From NCBI GenBank assembly GCA_020849275.1, contig JADLGO010000054.1, positions 37,553 to 101,552 of the forward strand: 64,000 bases of DNA. Reading direction: 5' to 3'. The stretch is from Chthonomonadales bacterium. Its GTDB lineage: Bacteria > Armatimonadota > Chthonomonadetes > Chthonomonadales > CAJBBX01. The notes beneath the pieces are model-generated. The model had not been told where the DNA came from. It saw only the letters and a program-made list of their open reading frames with translations, and searched no databases. Every line of letters begins with the position of its first letter. Position 1 is the stretch's first letter. This document shows, piece after piece, positions 8,771 to 17,427 of this stretch. The translations under genes were made by a program, and so were the position numbers.

Positions 8771-9986
8771 CGGCAGCCTCTTCCACCGCTCGGGCAAACA
8801 TACGCCCAAAACCCCGCTGGCGCTCTGTGAACGCCGCTCTCGCCTCCGCCTCGAGCCGCAGATTCGGCCCGGGGGCCGCATCACGCCAGACCGCGCTGAG
8901 CACGGACGCGAGGTCCTCGGCGCTCGATCGGTCGAAGTAGGCCGCGCGGGGCGGGTCCTGCTCACGATGTACGACCAGGTCGGAGAGCACGGCGCGCTTA
9001 CCCAGCGACTTCGCCTCCTCCACGGTCGTGCTCCACCCTTCGAAGAGCGAGGGCTGGAGCAGTGCCACGGATTGCCGCATCAACGGAAGGATGTGCTCCG
9101 AAGGGACCATCCCGAGAACGACCATCCGTTCGCGCAATCCGCGCGCAGAGATGTCGGCGAGCAACTCACCGAAGTACGTCGGGTTCCGGTGGTCGCTGGA
9201 GTTGCCCGTGCAGACGACGACGACGTCCGGCTCCCGGTCCCGCAAGATGTCCAGGGCATCCAGCACTAGCCGGTGGTTCTTGTGCTTCCAAAACTGGTTG
9301 GGCAGGTAGAAGAAGCGCTCCGGCAGCCGGTACTGCCGGCATACCCACGCGGGATCCGCCTCGTACACCGCCCCGGGAATGGACGCGACGAAAGGAAGCA
9401 CGCGCGCCTTGTCCCGGTGCTCGGGTGCGAACCCTTCGAAGTCCGCCCGCGCGTCGCGGCTGCTCAGTACGACCAGAGCCGCCCGCTCCGCCAGAGCGCG
9501 AAACTGGGCGTCACGCGCGCCACGCTCTTCTGCCGCGAACATGGCGGCGAGCCGCACGTGCTGGAAATCCGGTATCCAGCCGACGAACGGCAGCCGGAGA
9601 CCTTCTCCGGGATCGAAGCACCCGAACACGACCGATGCGCCCTCTGCACGCAGACGGCGCGACGTCGACGTCTCCGCCGGCAGCGAGAGCCGGGTGCGCC
9701 GATGAACCCGGTTGATCAGCCGCTGCCCCAGGCCGAGCCCCTCGCTGCCGCGCGGCGCCTCCACAACGCGGTCCGCCAGCCCGACAAGCGCTGGCGCGAC
9801 GGCGCCCGAAGTGGCCACGAACAGGATCTCCGGGCGCTCCTCGTCGCCAAGCGACCGGATGGCGAGGCAGAGGTTGCGCAGGTAGTGCACACCCCCGGTC
9901 CATCCCGCCCCCGCGGAATCGAAGAACGCGACCCGCAGCCGACCAACCCCGGGCTCCCTGGTGCTCGGTTGTGTGACTGCGCTCAC
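8745..9986 (-). CDS. Glycosyltransferase family 4
   Basis: 413 residues from a GTG start preceded by AGGGG. The N-terminal half has RVAFFDSAGAGWTGGVHYLR, a GT4 acceptor loop. The C-terminal half has FFYLPNQFWKHKNHRLVLDA and LLQPSLFEGWSTTVEEAKSL, the classic EX7E donor-phosphate motif (FEGWSTTVEEA). It overlaps the downstream GT2 and lies 6 bp from the upstream acyltransferase. It is a cytoplasmic retaining transferase of the polysaccharide pathway, specificity unknown. Confidence 0.87.
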   Translation of the reverse strand: MSAVTQPSTREPGVGRLRVAFFDSAGAGWTGGVHYLRNLCLAIRSLGDEERPEILFVATSGAVAPALVGLADRVVEAPRGSEGLGLGQRLINRVHRRTRLSLPAETSTSRRLRAEGASVVFGCFDPGEGLRLPFVGWIPDFQHVRLAAMFAAEERGARDAQFRALAERAALVVLSSRDARADFEGFAPEHRDKARVLPFVASIPGAVYEADPAWVCRQYRLPERFFYLPNQFWKHKNHRLVLDALDILRDREPDVVVVCTGNSSDHRNPTYFGELLADISARGLRERMVVLGMVPSEHILPLMRQSVALLQPSLFEGWSTTVEEAKSLGKRAVLSDLVVHREQDPPRAAYFDRSSAEDLASVLSAVWRDAAPGPNLRLEAEARAAFTERQRGFGRMFARAVEEAADGRVARRS

Positions 9987-9992
9987 GGATGG

Positions 9993-10604
9993 CTACCCCT
10001 GCAGCGGCGTCATGATCGGGCGCACCTCGCACCGGTAGAGCACGCCCGGTGGCACATCGTGCGTCACAGTGGCGCCCGCCGCGATGATGCTCCCAGCCCC
10101 GATGCGTACGCCGCGCAAAACGCTGACGCCGAAGCTGATCCACACATCGTCTTCGATAACCACCGGCGACGTCCCGATCCCTTCCAGCAGCTCCCCGCAC
10201 AGCGGGTGCCCTCTCTCGACGATATGCGCGTGGTGGCGATGACGGGTACCCGCGTCCCTCGGGTGCGCCGTATTGTCGAAGATGTTCACGTCATGGGCGA
10301 TCAGCACCCGGTCGCCGATGTGTACGCTTGCCATGGAGGAGATATCGGTTCGGTGCCCCACGTAGCTCCATGTCCCGATGTCGATCACCCCGCCGTGCGG
10401 ATGGACGAGGAGCCGACCCAACACATGGGTATGCGCGCCGATCCGGATCCGATGCGCGTCGTCCGTCGGATTCTGCAGCCTCGCCTCCAGGTGCACGCAG
10501 GCCGACGGATCTACCTCGGCCGGACCGTGGACTGTGCGACGCTGGTGCTCCTCGATGGCCCTCGCCAGACGGCCGACGAGAGCCGCCTTCGCCCTTGCGA
10601 GCAT
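9993..10604 (-). CDS. Left-handed beta-helix acetyltransferase
   Basis: 203 residues. Hexapeptide turns (IGAHTHVLGR, IDIGTWSYVGHR, IGDRVLIAHDVNIF) lead to VVIEDDVWISFGVSVLRG, as in CatB/NodL-type acyltransferases. The start is the ATG behind GGAG at 5 nt; a TTG five codons upstream is weaker. A His-rich insert (RHRHHAHI) near residue 125 is unusual. It probably acetylates a glycan residue. It is the last gene before the lower-GC pair on its upstream side. Confidence 0.8.
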   Translation of the reverse strand: MLARAKAALVGRLARAIEEHQRRTVHGPAEVDPSACVHLEARLQNPTDDAHRIRIGAHTHVLGRLLVHPHGGVIDIGTWSYVGHRTDISSMASVHIGDRVLIAHDVNIFDNTAHPRDAGTRHRHHAHIVERGHPLCGELLEGIGTSPVVIEDDVWISFGVSVLRGVRIGAGSIIAAGATVTHDVPPGVLYRCEVRPIMTPLQG

Positions 10605-10745
10605 CCCTGCTCCACTCAACCGCAGTTCCTTCCGTTGGACAGGACGTCACGACAAGTTCGCGTCAGCCACCTCGCAGTGTTGCTCTGCGCCCGCACCAGG
10701 CGACATGCTACGCCCAGACGCGTGGCACACAACCACGCGATGGCC

Positions 10746-11873
10746 TCATAGGATCGTGCTCACCAGCTCGACCAGTTCGCCCATTCGGTGTCTATACGTG
10801 TGCTCTGCTAGCGTTCGTCGCTGTCCCGCAGCCGCCACGCCGCGCCTAGCGGACTCGCTGTTCAAGTAGGAGATTATCAGGTCTGCGCATTCCTCGGGAG
10901 TACGGTACGCCACCACCTCCTCACCAATGGCGAAGATACTGTCTAGATTGGGTTTCCAATCCGTCACAAGCAGCGTACCCACACCAGTCGCCTCATACAT
11001 CCGCATGTTCGCTGCATATCGGTTGGCTATTTCACCATGCGCATTAACCGTGATGCGAGATGCCTGCAGCACTCTGTACATATCCAGCCCCCATACCGGC
11101 CCATGCGCACGCCCGCAAATTGGAGACTTCTCATCCAGTGCTCCAAAGTCATTCGCCCAGATCTGGATCGGAGTCCTCTCGCACAAAGCCTCCAGCAATC
11201 TGATGCGCCCGATATGTAAGCTCGAGACACTACCTACAAACGACACGTCTACAGGATCATGCGGCGGGCTATGGTGGAGCCTGTCCAAGATATCGGGCTC
11301 GAATCCAAGTCTACATAGCTCCGCCTTCAGTCCTACCTTCCGGAACTGCGCCACGTAGTCGGGTAGCAGTGACACAATCAGATCGTATTGACCATAATCG
11401 GACTGCATATCAATTGGCGATCCGTGATACCCCACCAGGGCCCGCGTCCACCTCCGGATCTCCCGCAACGTGCCGCCACTCAAGAAACGCATGGCGATGT
11501 TGAAGACGACATCAGGTCTGTAGTGCTTCACCTGGGCAATGATCAGTTCGTCGAACCGATTAGCTGCTGGGCGCCTGTAGATCCACGGTACGATGCCCCG
11601 TCGATACCGAATTGCCAACTCCCACTCACTCGGTACCGAGAATCCGTGCTCGACTGCCCAAGCGCACATCATAGGGGCATTGTTAATCCATATCTCGTGT
11701 GCCTCATGGCCCAACAGCCGGAGGTTCTGCGAGCGAAAATCCGCCGAGCCGAACAGCGACTCCGCCCGCACGTGTGCCTGCTCAGCAAAGCTACACATCT
11801 CCAAGCCACGGTGTCGGCCGTAGAGATCGGTCAGGAAGCCCGAATAGTCCGTGTCAAGAATCAGGAATCGCAC
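10746..11873 (-). CDS. CgeB-like glycosyltransferase (GT-B, family uncertain)
   Basis: 375 residues. RFLILDTDYSGFLTDLYGRH opens the protein. The second half has CxR-LGFEPDILDRL, VDVSFVGSVSSLHIGRIRLL and NMRMYEATGVGTLLVTDWKP, the arrangement seen in CgeB/glycosyl-transferase-group-1 C-terminal domains. The start GTG follows GAGGGAG at 5 nt; a longer upstream frame looks non-coding. Base composition is clearly less GC-rich than the flanking transferases, and codons are more mixed at third positions, suggesting recent acquisition. The donor sugar is unknown. Confidence 0.72.
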   Translation of the reverse strand: MRFLILDTDYSGFLTDLYGRHRGLEMCSFAEQAHVRAESLFGSADFRSQNLRLLGHEAHEIWINNAPMMCAWAVEHGFSVPSEWELAIRYRRGIVPWIYRRPAANRFDELIIAQVKHYRPDVVFNIAMRFLSGGTLREIRRWTRALVGYHGSPIDMQSDYGQYDLIVSLLPDYVAQFRKVGLKAELCRLGFEPDILDRLHHSPPHDPVDVSFVGSVSSLHIGRIRLLEALCERTPIQIWANDFGALDEKSPICGRAHGPVWGLDMYRVLQASRITVNAHGEIANRYAANMRMYEATGVGTLLVTDWKPNLDSIFAIGEEVVAYRTPEECADLIISYLNSESARRGVAAAGQRRTLAEHTYRHRMGELVELVSTIL

Positions 11874-11970
11874 ACCCGCTCCCTCGTGCAGGTCGCCCGC
11901 CCAATGGCGCGACCGCCCGCACGTCGGTTGTCGCAGCACAGGGAGCATTCGAGACCAGCCTGGTTACCAG

Positions 11971-12921
11971 TCATCGCGCGCATGGCCGACTCAGAATCCG
12001 GGGCTCTGACGAGACTACGATTGCGTCTTCAGGAACGCAAATGCCAGACACCGTAGTTCGCGTGCCCACTGTACACCTGCTGCCGAGCACCGTCCCTTTA
12101 AGAATGGTCGCCCCCAACCCAATCCAGACGTCGTCGCCTATGGTAACTGGTGCTGTCCTAGGCCGAGATGTCTCGTGAACACCGCGAGGGAAGCTCGCTT
12201 CTGCGATCCGCCGTCTATCCACCCAATCCGTGGAGTGCGTGTTGGTATCGAAGAGAAGGGTGTCATACGAGATCATGCAGTGCGTACCGATCTGTACTCT
12301 CTCCTCGCACCTCAGCTTCGTACCATACCCAATGCCCGTGTAGCTTCCGATGGTCAGTATGCCTCCGAATCGGACCAGGACGTCGCCTTGCACTCTAACG
12401 GTTGGAGCCAACTCCATCGTGCCTGCCTGCAAGGTAATCGTGTTCGGGTCTCGCGCTGGGCAGTCAAGAACATCGCCTTCGCCGAAGACAGCTCTTGAGC
12501 CCTCGTGGGCGTCGATGATTGCGTTGCGAATTAGAGCACGTGGGCCAATGTGCACAACCGATTGGTCCGCCGTGACTGTCACCTCGGCGATATCTGCCTC
12601 GTCTTCAATGTCAACAACCGAATTCCTCGTCGCGCGGATTGTGACTCCGTGTAGCTTCGCACGATCCCCAATCCGCACCTCTGAGTGCCCGTCGACGACG
12701 AATGTGGCATCTACCGATGCAGCACAGCCGACCATGAGCGAGGACATACCCGATATATGCGCGCGACCGCTCTCCCACTGGGCACGGGGGAGCAGGTGCA
12801 AATTGGAGCCGTGATCAACCAACGGGCGCACGCACACAGCTAAGCGCACGCTGCCGTGTTTGAGCAGAAGGCGGAGCAGAGCCCATGCTCGCCCCAGCTT
12901 GTTGTGTACCGACAACCTCAT
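11971..12921 (-). CDS. Left-handed beta-helix acyltransferase, long form
   Basis: 316 residues, longer than ordinary sugar acetyltransferases because an extra run of beta-helix turns precedes the catalytic part (residues about 60-180: VDGHSEVRIGDRAKLHGVTI, DIEDEADIAEVTV, VHIGPRALIRNAII). The catalytic domain has IGSYTGIGYGTKL, FDTNTHSTDW with the active-site His, and VTIGDDVWIGLGATILKG. Like the neighbouring CgeB-like gene it has lower GC than the rest of the cluster. It presumably O- or N-acetylates a sugar of the repeat unit. The extra helix may be a binding or assembly domain. Confidence 0.8.
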   Translation of the reverse strand: MRLSVHNKLGRAWALLRLLLKHGSVRLAVCVRPLVDHGSNLHLLPRAQWESGRAHISGMSSLMVGCAASVDATFVVDGHSEVRIGDRAKLHGVTIRATRNSVVDIEDEADIAEVTVTADQSVVHIGPRALIRNAIIDAHEGSRAVFGEGDVLDCPARDPNTITLQAGTMELAPTVRVQGDVLVRFGGILTIGSYTGIGYGTKLRCEERVQIGTHCMISYDTLLFDTNTHSTDWVDRRRIAEASFPRGVHETSRPRTAPVTIGDDVWIGLGATILKGTVLGSRCTVGTRTTVSGICVPEDAIVVSSEPRILSRPCAR

Positions 12922-13054
12922 GGCGGGCCTGTCCGGACACGGAGTCCTACGCAGAGATGCGCAGCAGATCCCATACGCCTGTCGCCCATGCCTTGGCTTC
13001 GTGCTGTCCGAACGTCGGGCATCGGAACCCCCGTGTCGCCTCAGTCGCGCTACA

Positions 13055-14323
13055 CTACACCATTGCGGAGTTGACGTCGGGAGCGCGCTCGCTGGCGGAT
13101 TCGTCCTGTCGAGAGCTACGCCAGGTGTGCTTCATCAGGAAGGGGCCCTGTGTGCGAGCGGGCAGCGTGCCATGCCCATAGTAGTCCGAGGCGACAATGC
13201 TGAGGAACCCAGGCAGCTCCAGCTGGTCAATGCTCTGCTGGCCGGATGCCACGGCGATCGTGAATCCGTACTCACCTGGCGCAAGAGCGACCTCCGGCAC
13301 CTCGCACATGACGGTGACGTTCTCGTCAACCGAGTCGATTTCGAAGCCAGTGTAGTGGGTCTGCAGCGTCGCAAGGCGCTGGCCCGTCGTATCGTTGATG
13401 CCGATGCCCACACGGACGTGGCTGAGTCGAGATGTCGGTCTGAGATCGACAGCGACAAGCATCCCTTCGCCGGACCTGAGTGATGACCGGCATTGGCCGC
13501 CACGATCAAGCAGCCGCACACGCGTGATCGCTGCGCCTGGCATCCGTGGCTCGGAGGCCTCAGTGGGCGTCCCTGTGGCTGCGTACCTCCCCGTGCAGTC
13601 GGCAGCAATGCCGTCGAAGGCAACATTGCCGCGTCGCATCAACACCGCACGCGGGCAGAGGTTCTCAATTGCCGCCATGTTATGGCTCACGAACAGCACC
13701 GTCCGCCCTTCCTGCCGCGACACGTCCTGCATCTTCCCCAGGCACTTCCTCTGGAACGCCACGTCACCCACCGCCAGCACCTCGTCCACGATCAGGATCT
13801 CCGGGTTCAGGTGCGCCGCCACCGCGAAGGCCATCCGCACGTACATGCCGCTCGAGTAGCGCTTCACCGGCGTGTCCAGGAACTGCTCCACCTCCGCGAA
13901 GTCCACGATCGCGTCGAACTGGCGGTCGATCTCCCGCCGCTTCATCCCCAGGATCGCGCCGTTCAGGTAGATGTTCTCGCGCCCCGTCAGCTCCGGGTGA
14001 AAGCCCGTGCCCACCTCCAGCAGGCTGCCGACCCGGCCATAGAGCTTCACCTCTCCCGCCGTCGGCTCCGTGATGCGGCTCAGGATCTTCAGCAGCGTGC
14101 TCTTGCCGGCGCCGTTGCGCCCGATGATGCCCACCACCTCGCCCTTCTTCACGTCGAAGGACACGTCGCGCAGCGCCCAGAACGTCTCGCGCTCCGCCCC
14201 GCCGAACGGGCGGCGCAGACGCTCGAGCAGCGCTTCGCCAAGCAGGGTGTGCTTCGCCTGATTATGGGCGATCGTGTAGGCCTTGGAGAGGCCGCGAATC
14301 GAGATGGCGGTGTCGTTGGGCAT
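13055..14323 (-). CDS. wzt: ABC transporter ATP-binding protein for polysaccharide export (Wzt-like)
   Basis: 422 residues in two parts. Residues about 1-250 are an ABC ATPase: Walker A GRNGAGKST, signature YSSGMYVRMAFA, Walker B ILIVDEVLAVGD, His switch FVSHN. The long N-terminal extension before Walker A and the Q-loop area are typical of polysaccharide ATPases. Residues about 270-410 form a Wzt C-terminal beta-sandwich that in characterised systems recognises the glycan end. The start is the ATG giving MPNDTAISIRGL; the frame upstream runs into a repeat. GC content falls in the C-terminal domain relative to the ATPase part, hinting at domain exchange. It pairs with Wzm, from which an inserted element separates it. 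Confidence 0.9.
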   Translation of the reverse strand: MPNDTAISIRGLSKAYTIAHNQAKHTLLGEALLERLRRPFGGAERETFWALRDVSFDVKKGEVVGIIGRNGAGKSTLLKILSRITEPTAGEVKLYGRVGSLLEVGTGFHPELTGRENIYLNGAILGMKRREIDRQFDAIVDFAEVEQFLDTPVKRYSSGMYVRMAFAVAAHLNPEILIVDEVLAVGDVAFQRKCLGKMQDVSRQEGRTVLFVSHNMAAIENLCPRAVLMRRGNVAFDGIAADCTGRYAATGTPTEASEPRMPGAAITRVRLLDRGGQCRSSLRSGEGMLVAVDLRPTSRLSHVRVGIGINDTTGQRLATLQTHYTGFEIDSVDENVTVMCEVPEVALAPGEYGFTIAVASGQQSIDQLELPGFLSIVASDYYGHGTLPARTQGPFLMKHTWRSSRQDESASERAPDVNSAMV

Positions 14324-14347
14324 GGCAATCGTTGAATCTACGTCTAA

Positions 14348-14487
14348 CCACAGAGAACACAGAGGACACAGAGAACGGCTTAGTTTACAGGATCGCGCGG
14401 GCTGTTTCGTCAGAGGCGCGATGGCCTCACATGACTGCCCCACCGGATTCACCGGGTCCTTCTCCGTGCTCTCTGTGTCCTCTGTGG
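14348..14487 (+). repeat. 140-bp direct repeat, copy A, with imperfect terminal inverted repeats
   Basis: The left end is three 9-bp units of the form NCACAGAGN (CCACAGAGA, ACACAGAGG, ACACAGAGA). The right end, read on the opposite strand, gives CCACAGAGG, ACACAGAGA, GCACGGAGA, so the element is an imperfect palindrome at its ends. The interior from GGATCGCGCGGGCTG to the right end is almost identical to copy B at 14898-15037, which has exactly the same length and orientation. It lies 24 bp upstream of the wzt start codon. It looks like a small non-autonomous mobile or duplicating element. Confidence 0.85.
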
Positions 14488-14509
14488 TGAACCCTCACTC
14501 AGCGGCGCC

Positions 14510-14891
14510 TCATCCGTTCCGCATGCGCCGAATGCCGTCGCGCAGCATCGGCACGTGGAAGTTGATCAACAGCCCGACGGCATGGCCGGAGAGCTTCAGG
14601 TAGGAGAGCAACTGGGCCTCGTGGATCGGCAGCAGCTTCTCCACGGCCTTCAACTCCACGATCACGCTGTCCTCCACAACGAGATCCAGCCGGTAGCCGC
14701 AGTCGATCCGCGCCTCGCGGTAGACCACCGGCATCGGTTTCTGCCGCTCCACGCAGAGGCCTTGCTGCGCCAGCTCGTATGCCAGGCAGGCCTCGTAGGC
14801 TCGACTCGAGCAGCCCGGGGCCGAGCTCTCGATGCACGCGAATCGCCGCGCCGATAATCCTCCCCGTCAGGTCGTCGACCACGCCGGCCAC
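14510..14891 (-). pseudogene. GxxExxY family protein, frameshifted
   Basis: Two frames must be joined to give a complete family member of about 126 residues. The N-terminal part reads LTGRIIGAAIRVHRELGPGL. Then one extra base near 14801 shifts the frame within the name-giving motif (GLLES/YE). The rest reads ACLAYELAQQGLCVERQ, RIDCGYRLDLVVED, VIVELKAVEKLLPIHEAQLL and VGLLINFHVPMLRDGI. The D...ExK pattern (LDLVV...ELK) fits a PD-(D/E)XK nuclease-like fold, which is family knowledge. There is no obvious start codon; a GTG at 14891 is possible. The gene is bracketed by two direct 140-bp repeats. A sequencing error in place of a real frameshift cannot be excluded. Confidence 0.85.
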
Positions 14892-14897
14892 ATCCCA

Positions 14898-15037
14898 CCA
14901 CAGAGAGCACAGAGGACACAGAGAACGGCCTGGGTTCTGGGATCGCGCGGGCTGTTTCGTCAGAGGCGCGATGGCCTCACATGACCGCCCCACCGGATTC
15001 ACCGGGTCTTTCTCCGTGCTCTCTGTGTTCTCTGTGG
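14898..15037 (+). repeat. 140-bp direct repeat, copy B, with imperfect terminal inverted repeats
   Basis: Same length, orientation and layout as copy A at 14348-14487, starting with CCACAGAGA-type 9-bp units and ending in their inverted form. Differences from copy A are scattered substitutions, mostly in the AT-richer stretch after the left end. It ends 8 bp before the stop codon of wzm and starts 6 bp from the possible start of the GxxExxY gene, so repeat, gene and repeat form one 690-bp unit between wzm and wzt. Confidence 0.85.
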
Positions 15038-15045
15038 TGAAACCC

Positions 15046-15879
15046 CTAGATCACGTCCGCAAACCGGCGCTCCATCCGCCGGAACGAGAACGCCCCCGCC
15101 GCCAGCACGACGAGCGTGAAGCCGGCCGAGTACGCGACGTAGGCGGGCCGCAGATGACCGGTGCCGAGCAGCGACCAGCGGAACGCCTCCAGCAGCCCCG
15201 AGAGCGGGTTCAGCAGGTAGACCGACCGCAGGCGCTCCGGCACCGCGCTCACCGCGTAGGCCACCGGGCTCGCGTAGAGCAGCATCTGCGTCAGCACCGG
15301 CAGCACGTGCATCACGTCCCGGTAGGTCACCATGAGCGCCGAGAAGATGAGCCCCATCCCCAGCGCCAGCCCGAGCAGCACCGCCAGCCACACGGGCAGG
15401 AGCAGGAGCCCCCAGTGCGGCGCCACGCCGTTCAGACACATCAGCGCCGCCATCATCCCGAGCGCCACGGCGAAGTCGATGAGCACCGAGGGGACCGACG
15501 AGAGCGGCAGCACGAGCCGCGGAAAGTAGACCTTCGAGACCAGGCCGGCGTTGCCCACCAGGCTCTGGCTTGACTTCGTCAGGGTCGCGCTGAACGCGTT
15601 CCAGCCGAGCAGCCCGGCGTAGGAGAAGAGGAAGTAGGGCACGCCGTCGCTCGGCAGCTTCGCCACCCGGCCAAAGACGAACGAGAAGATCCCGGCGCCC
15701 ACCAGCGGTTGGAGCACCACCCAGATGGCCCCCAGCGCCGTCTGCCGGTAGCGCAGCTTCACGTCGCGCCCGGCCAGCGTCAGCAGAAGGTCCCGAAACC
15801 GCCAGATCTCTCGCAGGTTCACCGCCTGCCAACCCGACGCCGGGCGGATCACCAGGGCCGGCTTCTCGACCGCCTCCAC
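15046..15879 (-). CDS. wzm: ABC-2 type polysaccharide export permease (Wzm-like)
   Basis: 277 residues with six predicted membrane helices. It has the ABC2_membrane features of glycan exporters: LLLTLAGRDVKLRYRQTALG before the first helix (an amphipathic RY-rich gate helix), IWVVLQPLVGAGIFSFVFG, and NPLSGLLEAFRWSLLG in the penultimate loop. With Wzt it would flip a completed lipid-linked polysaccharide across the inner membrane. The stop is 8 bp from repeat copy B. EpsI lies 4 bp upstream on the same strand. Membership of the family is clear; the substrate is not. Confidence 0.9.
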   Translation of the reverse strand: MEAVEKPALVIRPASGWQAVNLREIWRFRDLLLTLAGRDVKLRYRQTALGAIWVVLQPLVGAGIFSFVFGRVAKLPSDGVPYFLFSYAGLLGWNAFSATLTKSSQSLVGNAGLVSKVYFPRLVLPLSSVPSVLIDFAVALGMMAALMCLNGVAPHWGLLLLPVWLAVLLGLALGMGLIFSALMVTYRDVMHVLPVLTQMLLYASPVAYAVSAVPERLRSVYLLNPLSGLLEAFRWSLLGTGHLRPAYVAYSAGFTLVVLAAGAFSFRRMERRFADVI

Positions 15880-15883
15880 CGAG

Positions 15884-16531
15884 CTACGCCCTCCCCTCGC
15901 CGCCCGTCGGCGCGCCGGACCGCAGCAGCGCCCGCACCGACGGCAGGATCGCCTGCGCGAAGGCGCGCATCTCGCCGCGCGCCTCCGGTCCCTCCGGCGC
16001 CGTCACCCGCACGAAGAGCGTCTGCCCCTGCTCCCGCGTCACCAGCCGCCGCAGCCCCGAGATCTTCCCCCACAGGCTCGTGTTCGGCACGCCCGGGAGC
16101 TGGTCCCCCTCCAGCCAGAAGAGCACCGCGATGCCGCTGCCCTCCTTGCGCGCCACCATCTCGCTCATGCCCCGCCCGCCCACCCGGCAGGTCGTCTCCT
16201 CGCCAAGCTGGTAGCCCTGGCTCGGGAAGCAGACGTTGGGGTCGTGGAAATCCTTGTAGTTGCCGGCGCTCACCAGCACCAGGTTAAGCGGCATGCCGGA
16301 GCGGCTCAGGTAGACGCGGTCGAGCACGCTCGCCGTGGGAAGCGCCTTGCGCGTCTCCGCGTCCAGCGGCCGGTCCGCCTTCGCCGTCCAGCCGCCCACC
16401 TGCCTCGGGAACTCGGCCACGGGCACCACGCGCAGCCGCGTGAGCGGAAGCCGCCCGAACGCATGGTTGCCCGCCAGGGCGACCCCGAGCAGCGCGAGCG
16501 CCGCTACCGCGAGTATCGAAGGTTTCCGCAT
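15884..16531 (-). CDS. epsI: Exosortase-associated protein EpsI
   Basis: 215 residues: a short N-terminal signal/anchor helix (ILAVAALALLGVALAGNHAF) followed by a periplasmic EpsI domain. Diagnostic blocks are EFPRQVGGWTA, the LVLVSAGNYKDFHDPNVCFP core with conserved D, H, C and P, and ISGLRRLVTREQGQTLFVRV near the end. EpsI is encoded beside or fused to exosortases and is needed for exopolysaccharide production in several bacteria. The start overlaps the 3' end of the exosortase gene by 28 bp, so the two are coupled. Confidence 0.9.
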   Translation of the reverse strand: MRKPSILAVAALALLGVALAGNHAFGRLPLTRLRVVPVAEFPRQVGGWTAKADRPLDAETRKALPTASVLDRVYLSRSGMPLNLVLVSAGNYKDFHDPNVCFPSQGYQLGEETTCRVGGRGMSEMVARKEGSGIAVLFWLEGDQLPGVPNTSLWGKISGLRRLVTREQGQTLFVRVTAPEGPEARGEMRAFAQAILPSVRALLRSGAPTGGEGRA

Positions 16532-17427
16532 CCCACCAGCTTTCCGAAGAGCACGAACAGGAAGAAGGCCACCACCAGCACCACCATCTCCGCCCAGTCG
16601 TGCGCGATATGCAGCGCCGATTGGCCTCCCGCCGACGCCACCGCGATCAGCCCGGCCACGCGGAGCACGTTGGCGAACACAGCGATCGGCACCGCGCCGG
16701 CCACGAGCAGCACGCGCCGCAGGGGGCTCGCCGCGAACATGAACCCGTACAGAAGCGCGAAGGCCACCAGGGCAGTCAGCTTCTTATAGCCGCTGCAGGC
16801 CTCCGCCACCTGTAGCGACATCCCCGGGACCTCGATCACGTTGCCCGAGCGCAGGATGTCGTAGCCGATGCTGGACATTACCGCCGTGGCGCCCCGTGTG
16901 CTTACGCTTTGGACCCAGGTGCTCGGCACACTCAGGATCGCCTCGGGCAGCGGCGCCGCGAAGAGCAGGAAGAGCACCGCGAAGCGCCACACGCGCCACA
17001 GGTCGCGCCCGTGCAGCAGCAGCAGCGCCCCGGCGAGCGTCGGCACCAGCGAAGCCATCGCCACGAACTTCACGCGCCCCAGATAGCCCACCGCCTCGAG
17101 CGCCAGGCCGAAGACCAGCGGCACGATCCCCCACGCGGTCGGGCGGTAGACGGCCTCGCGCATCCGGCGGCGCTCCAGCCAGAGCACGGCCGCCGCGACG
17201 GGCAGGATGAACACGCCATGCGCGTGGTTCTCGTTCTCCATCCATACCTGCGCCGTCTCGCGGATCACCGGCACATAGAGGGCAAGCAGGCACAGCCCCG
17301 CCAGTTTGGCCGCGAGCGGCCAGCGGCGTACGCCGGCAAGCGCCTCGGTCACCTCCGCGCGCGCCGATGCGCGCGGCTCCGCGGCCGCCGGCGCGCCGAC
17401 CGCCTCGGTGACCTCGCTCACGCTCAT
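16504..17427 (-). CDS. xrt: Exosortase (PEP-CTERM protein-sorting transpeptidase-like)
   Basis: 307 residues with about eight membrane helices. The exosortase catalytic triad is visible: Cys211 in EACSGYKKL, Arg256 in ANVLRVAGL and His276 in IAHDWAE, each next to a transmembrane segment. By family knowledge it cleaves the C-terminal PEP-CTERM tail of exported proteins in the membrane and probably attaches them to an extracellular glycan. Two PEP-CTERM proteins are encoded at 30.2-31.9 kb. The ATG overlaps the stop of the upstream acetyltransferase (ATGA). It sits in the polysaccharide operon, as expected for exosortases of the Epsl-associated type. Confidence 0.93.
   Translation of the reverse strand: MSVSEVTEAVGAPAAAEPRASARAEVTEALAGVRRWPLAAKLAGLCLLALYVPVIRETAQVWMENENHAHGVFILPVAAAVLWLERRRMREAVYRPTAWGIVPLVFGLALEAVGYLGRVKFVAMASLVPTLAGALLLLHGRDLWRVWRFAVLFLLFAAPLPEAILSVPSTWVQSVSTRGATAVMSSIGYDILRSGNVIEVPGMSLQVAEACSGYKKLTALVAFALLYGFMFAASPLRRVLLVAGAVPIAVFANVLRVAGLIAVASAGGQSALHIAHDWAEMVVLVVAFFLFVLFGKLVGCGNLRYSR

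Noticed and set aside
14347..15046. An insertion sequence with its own transposase
   Set aside because: The repeats have inverted ends, but the only gene between them is GxxExxY; no transposase motif (DDE or HUH) is visible.
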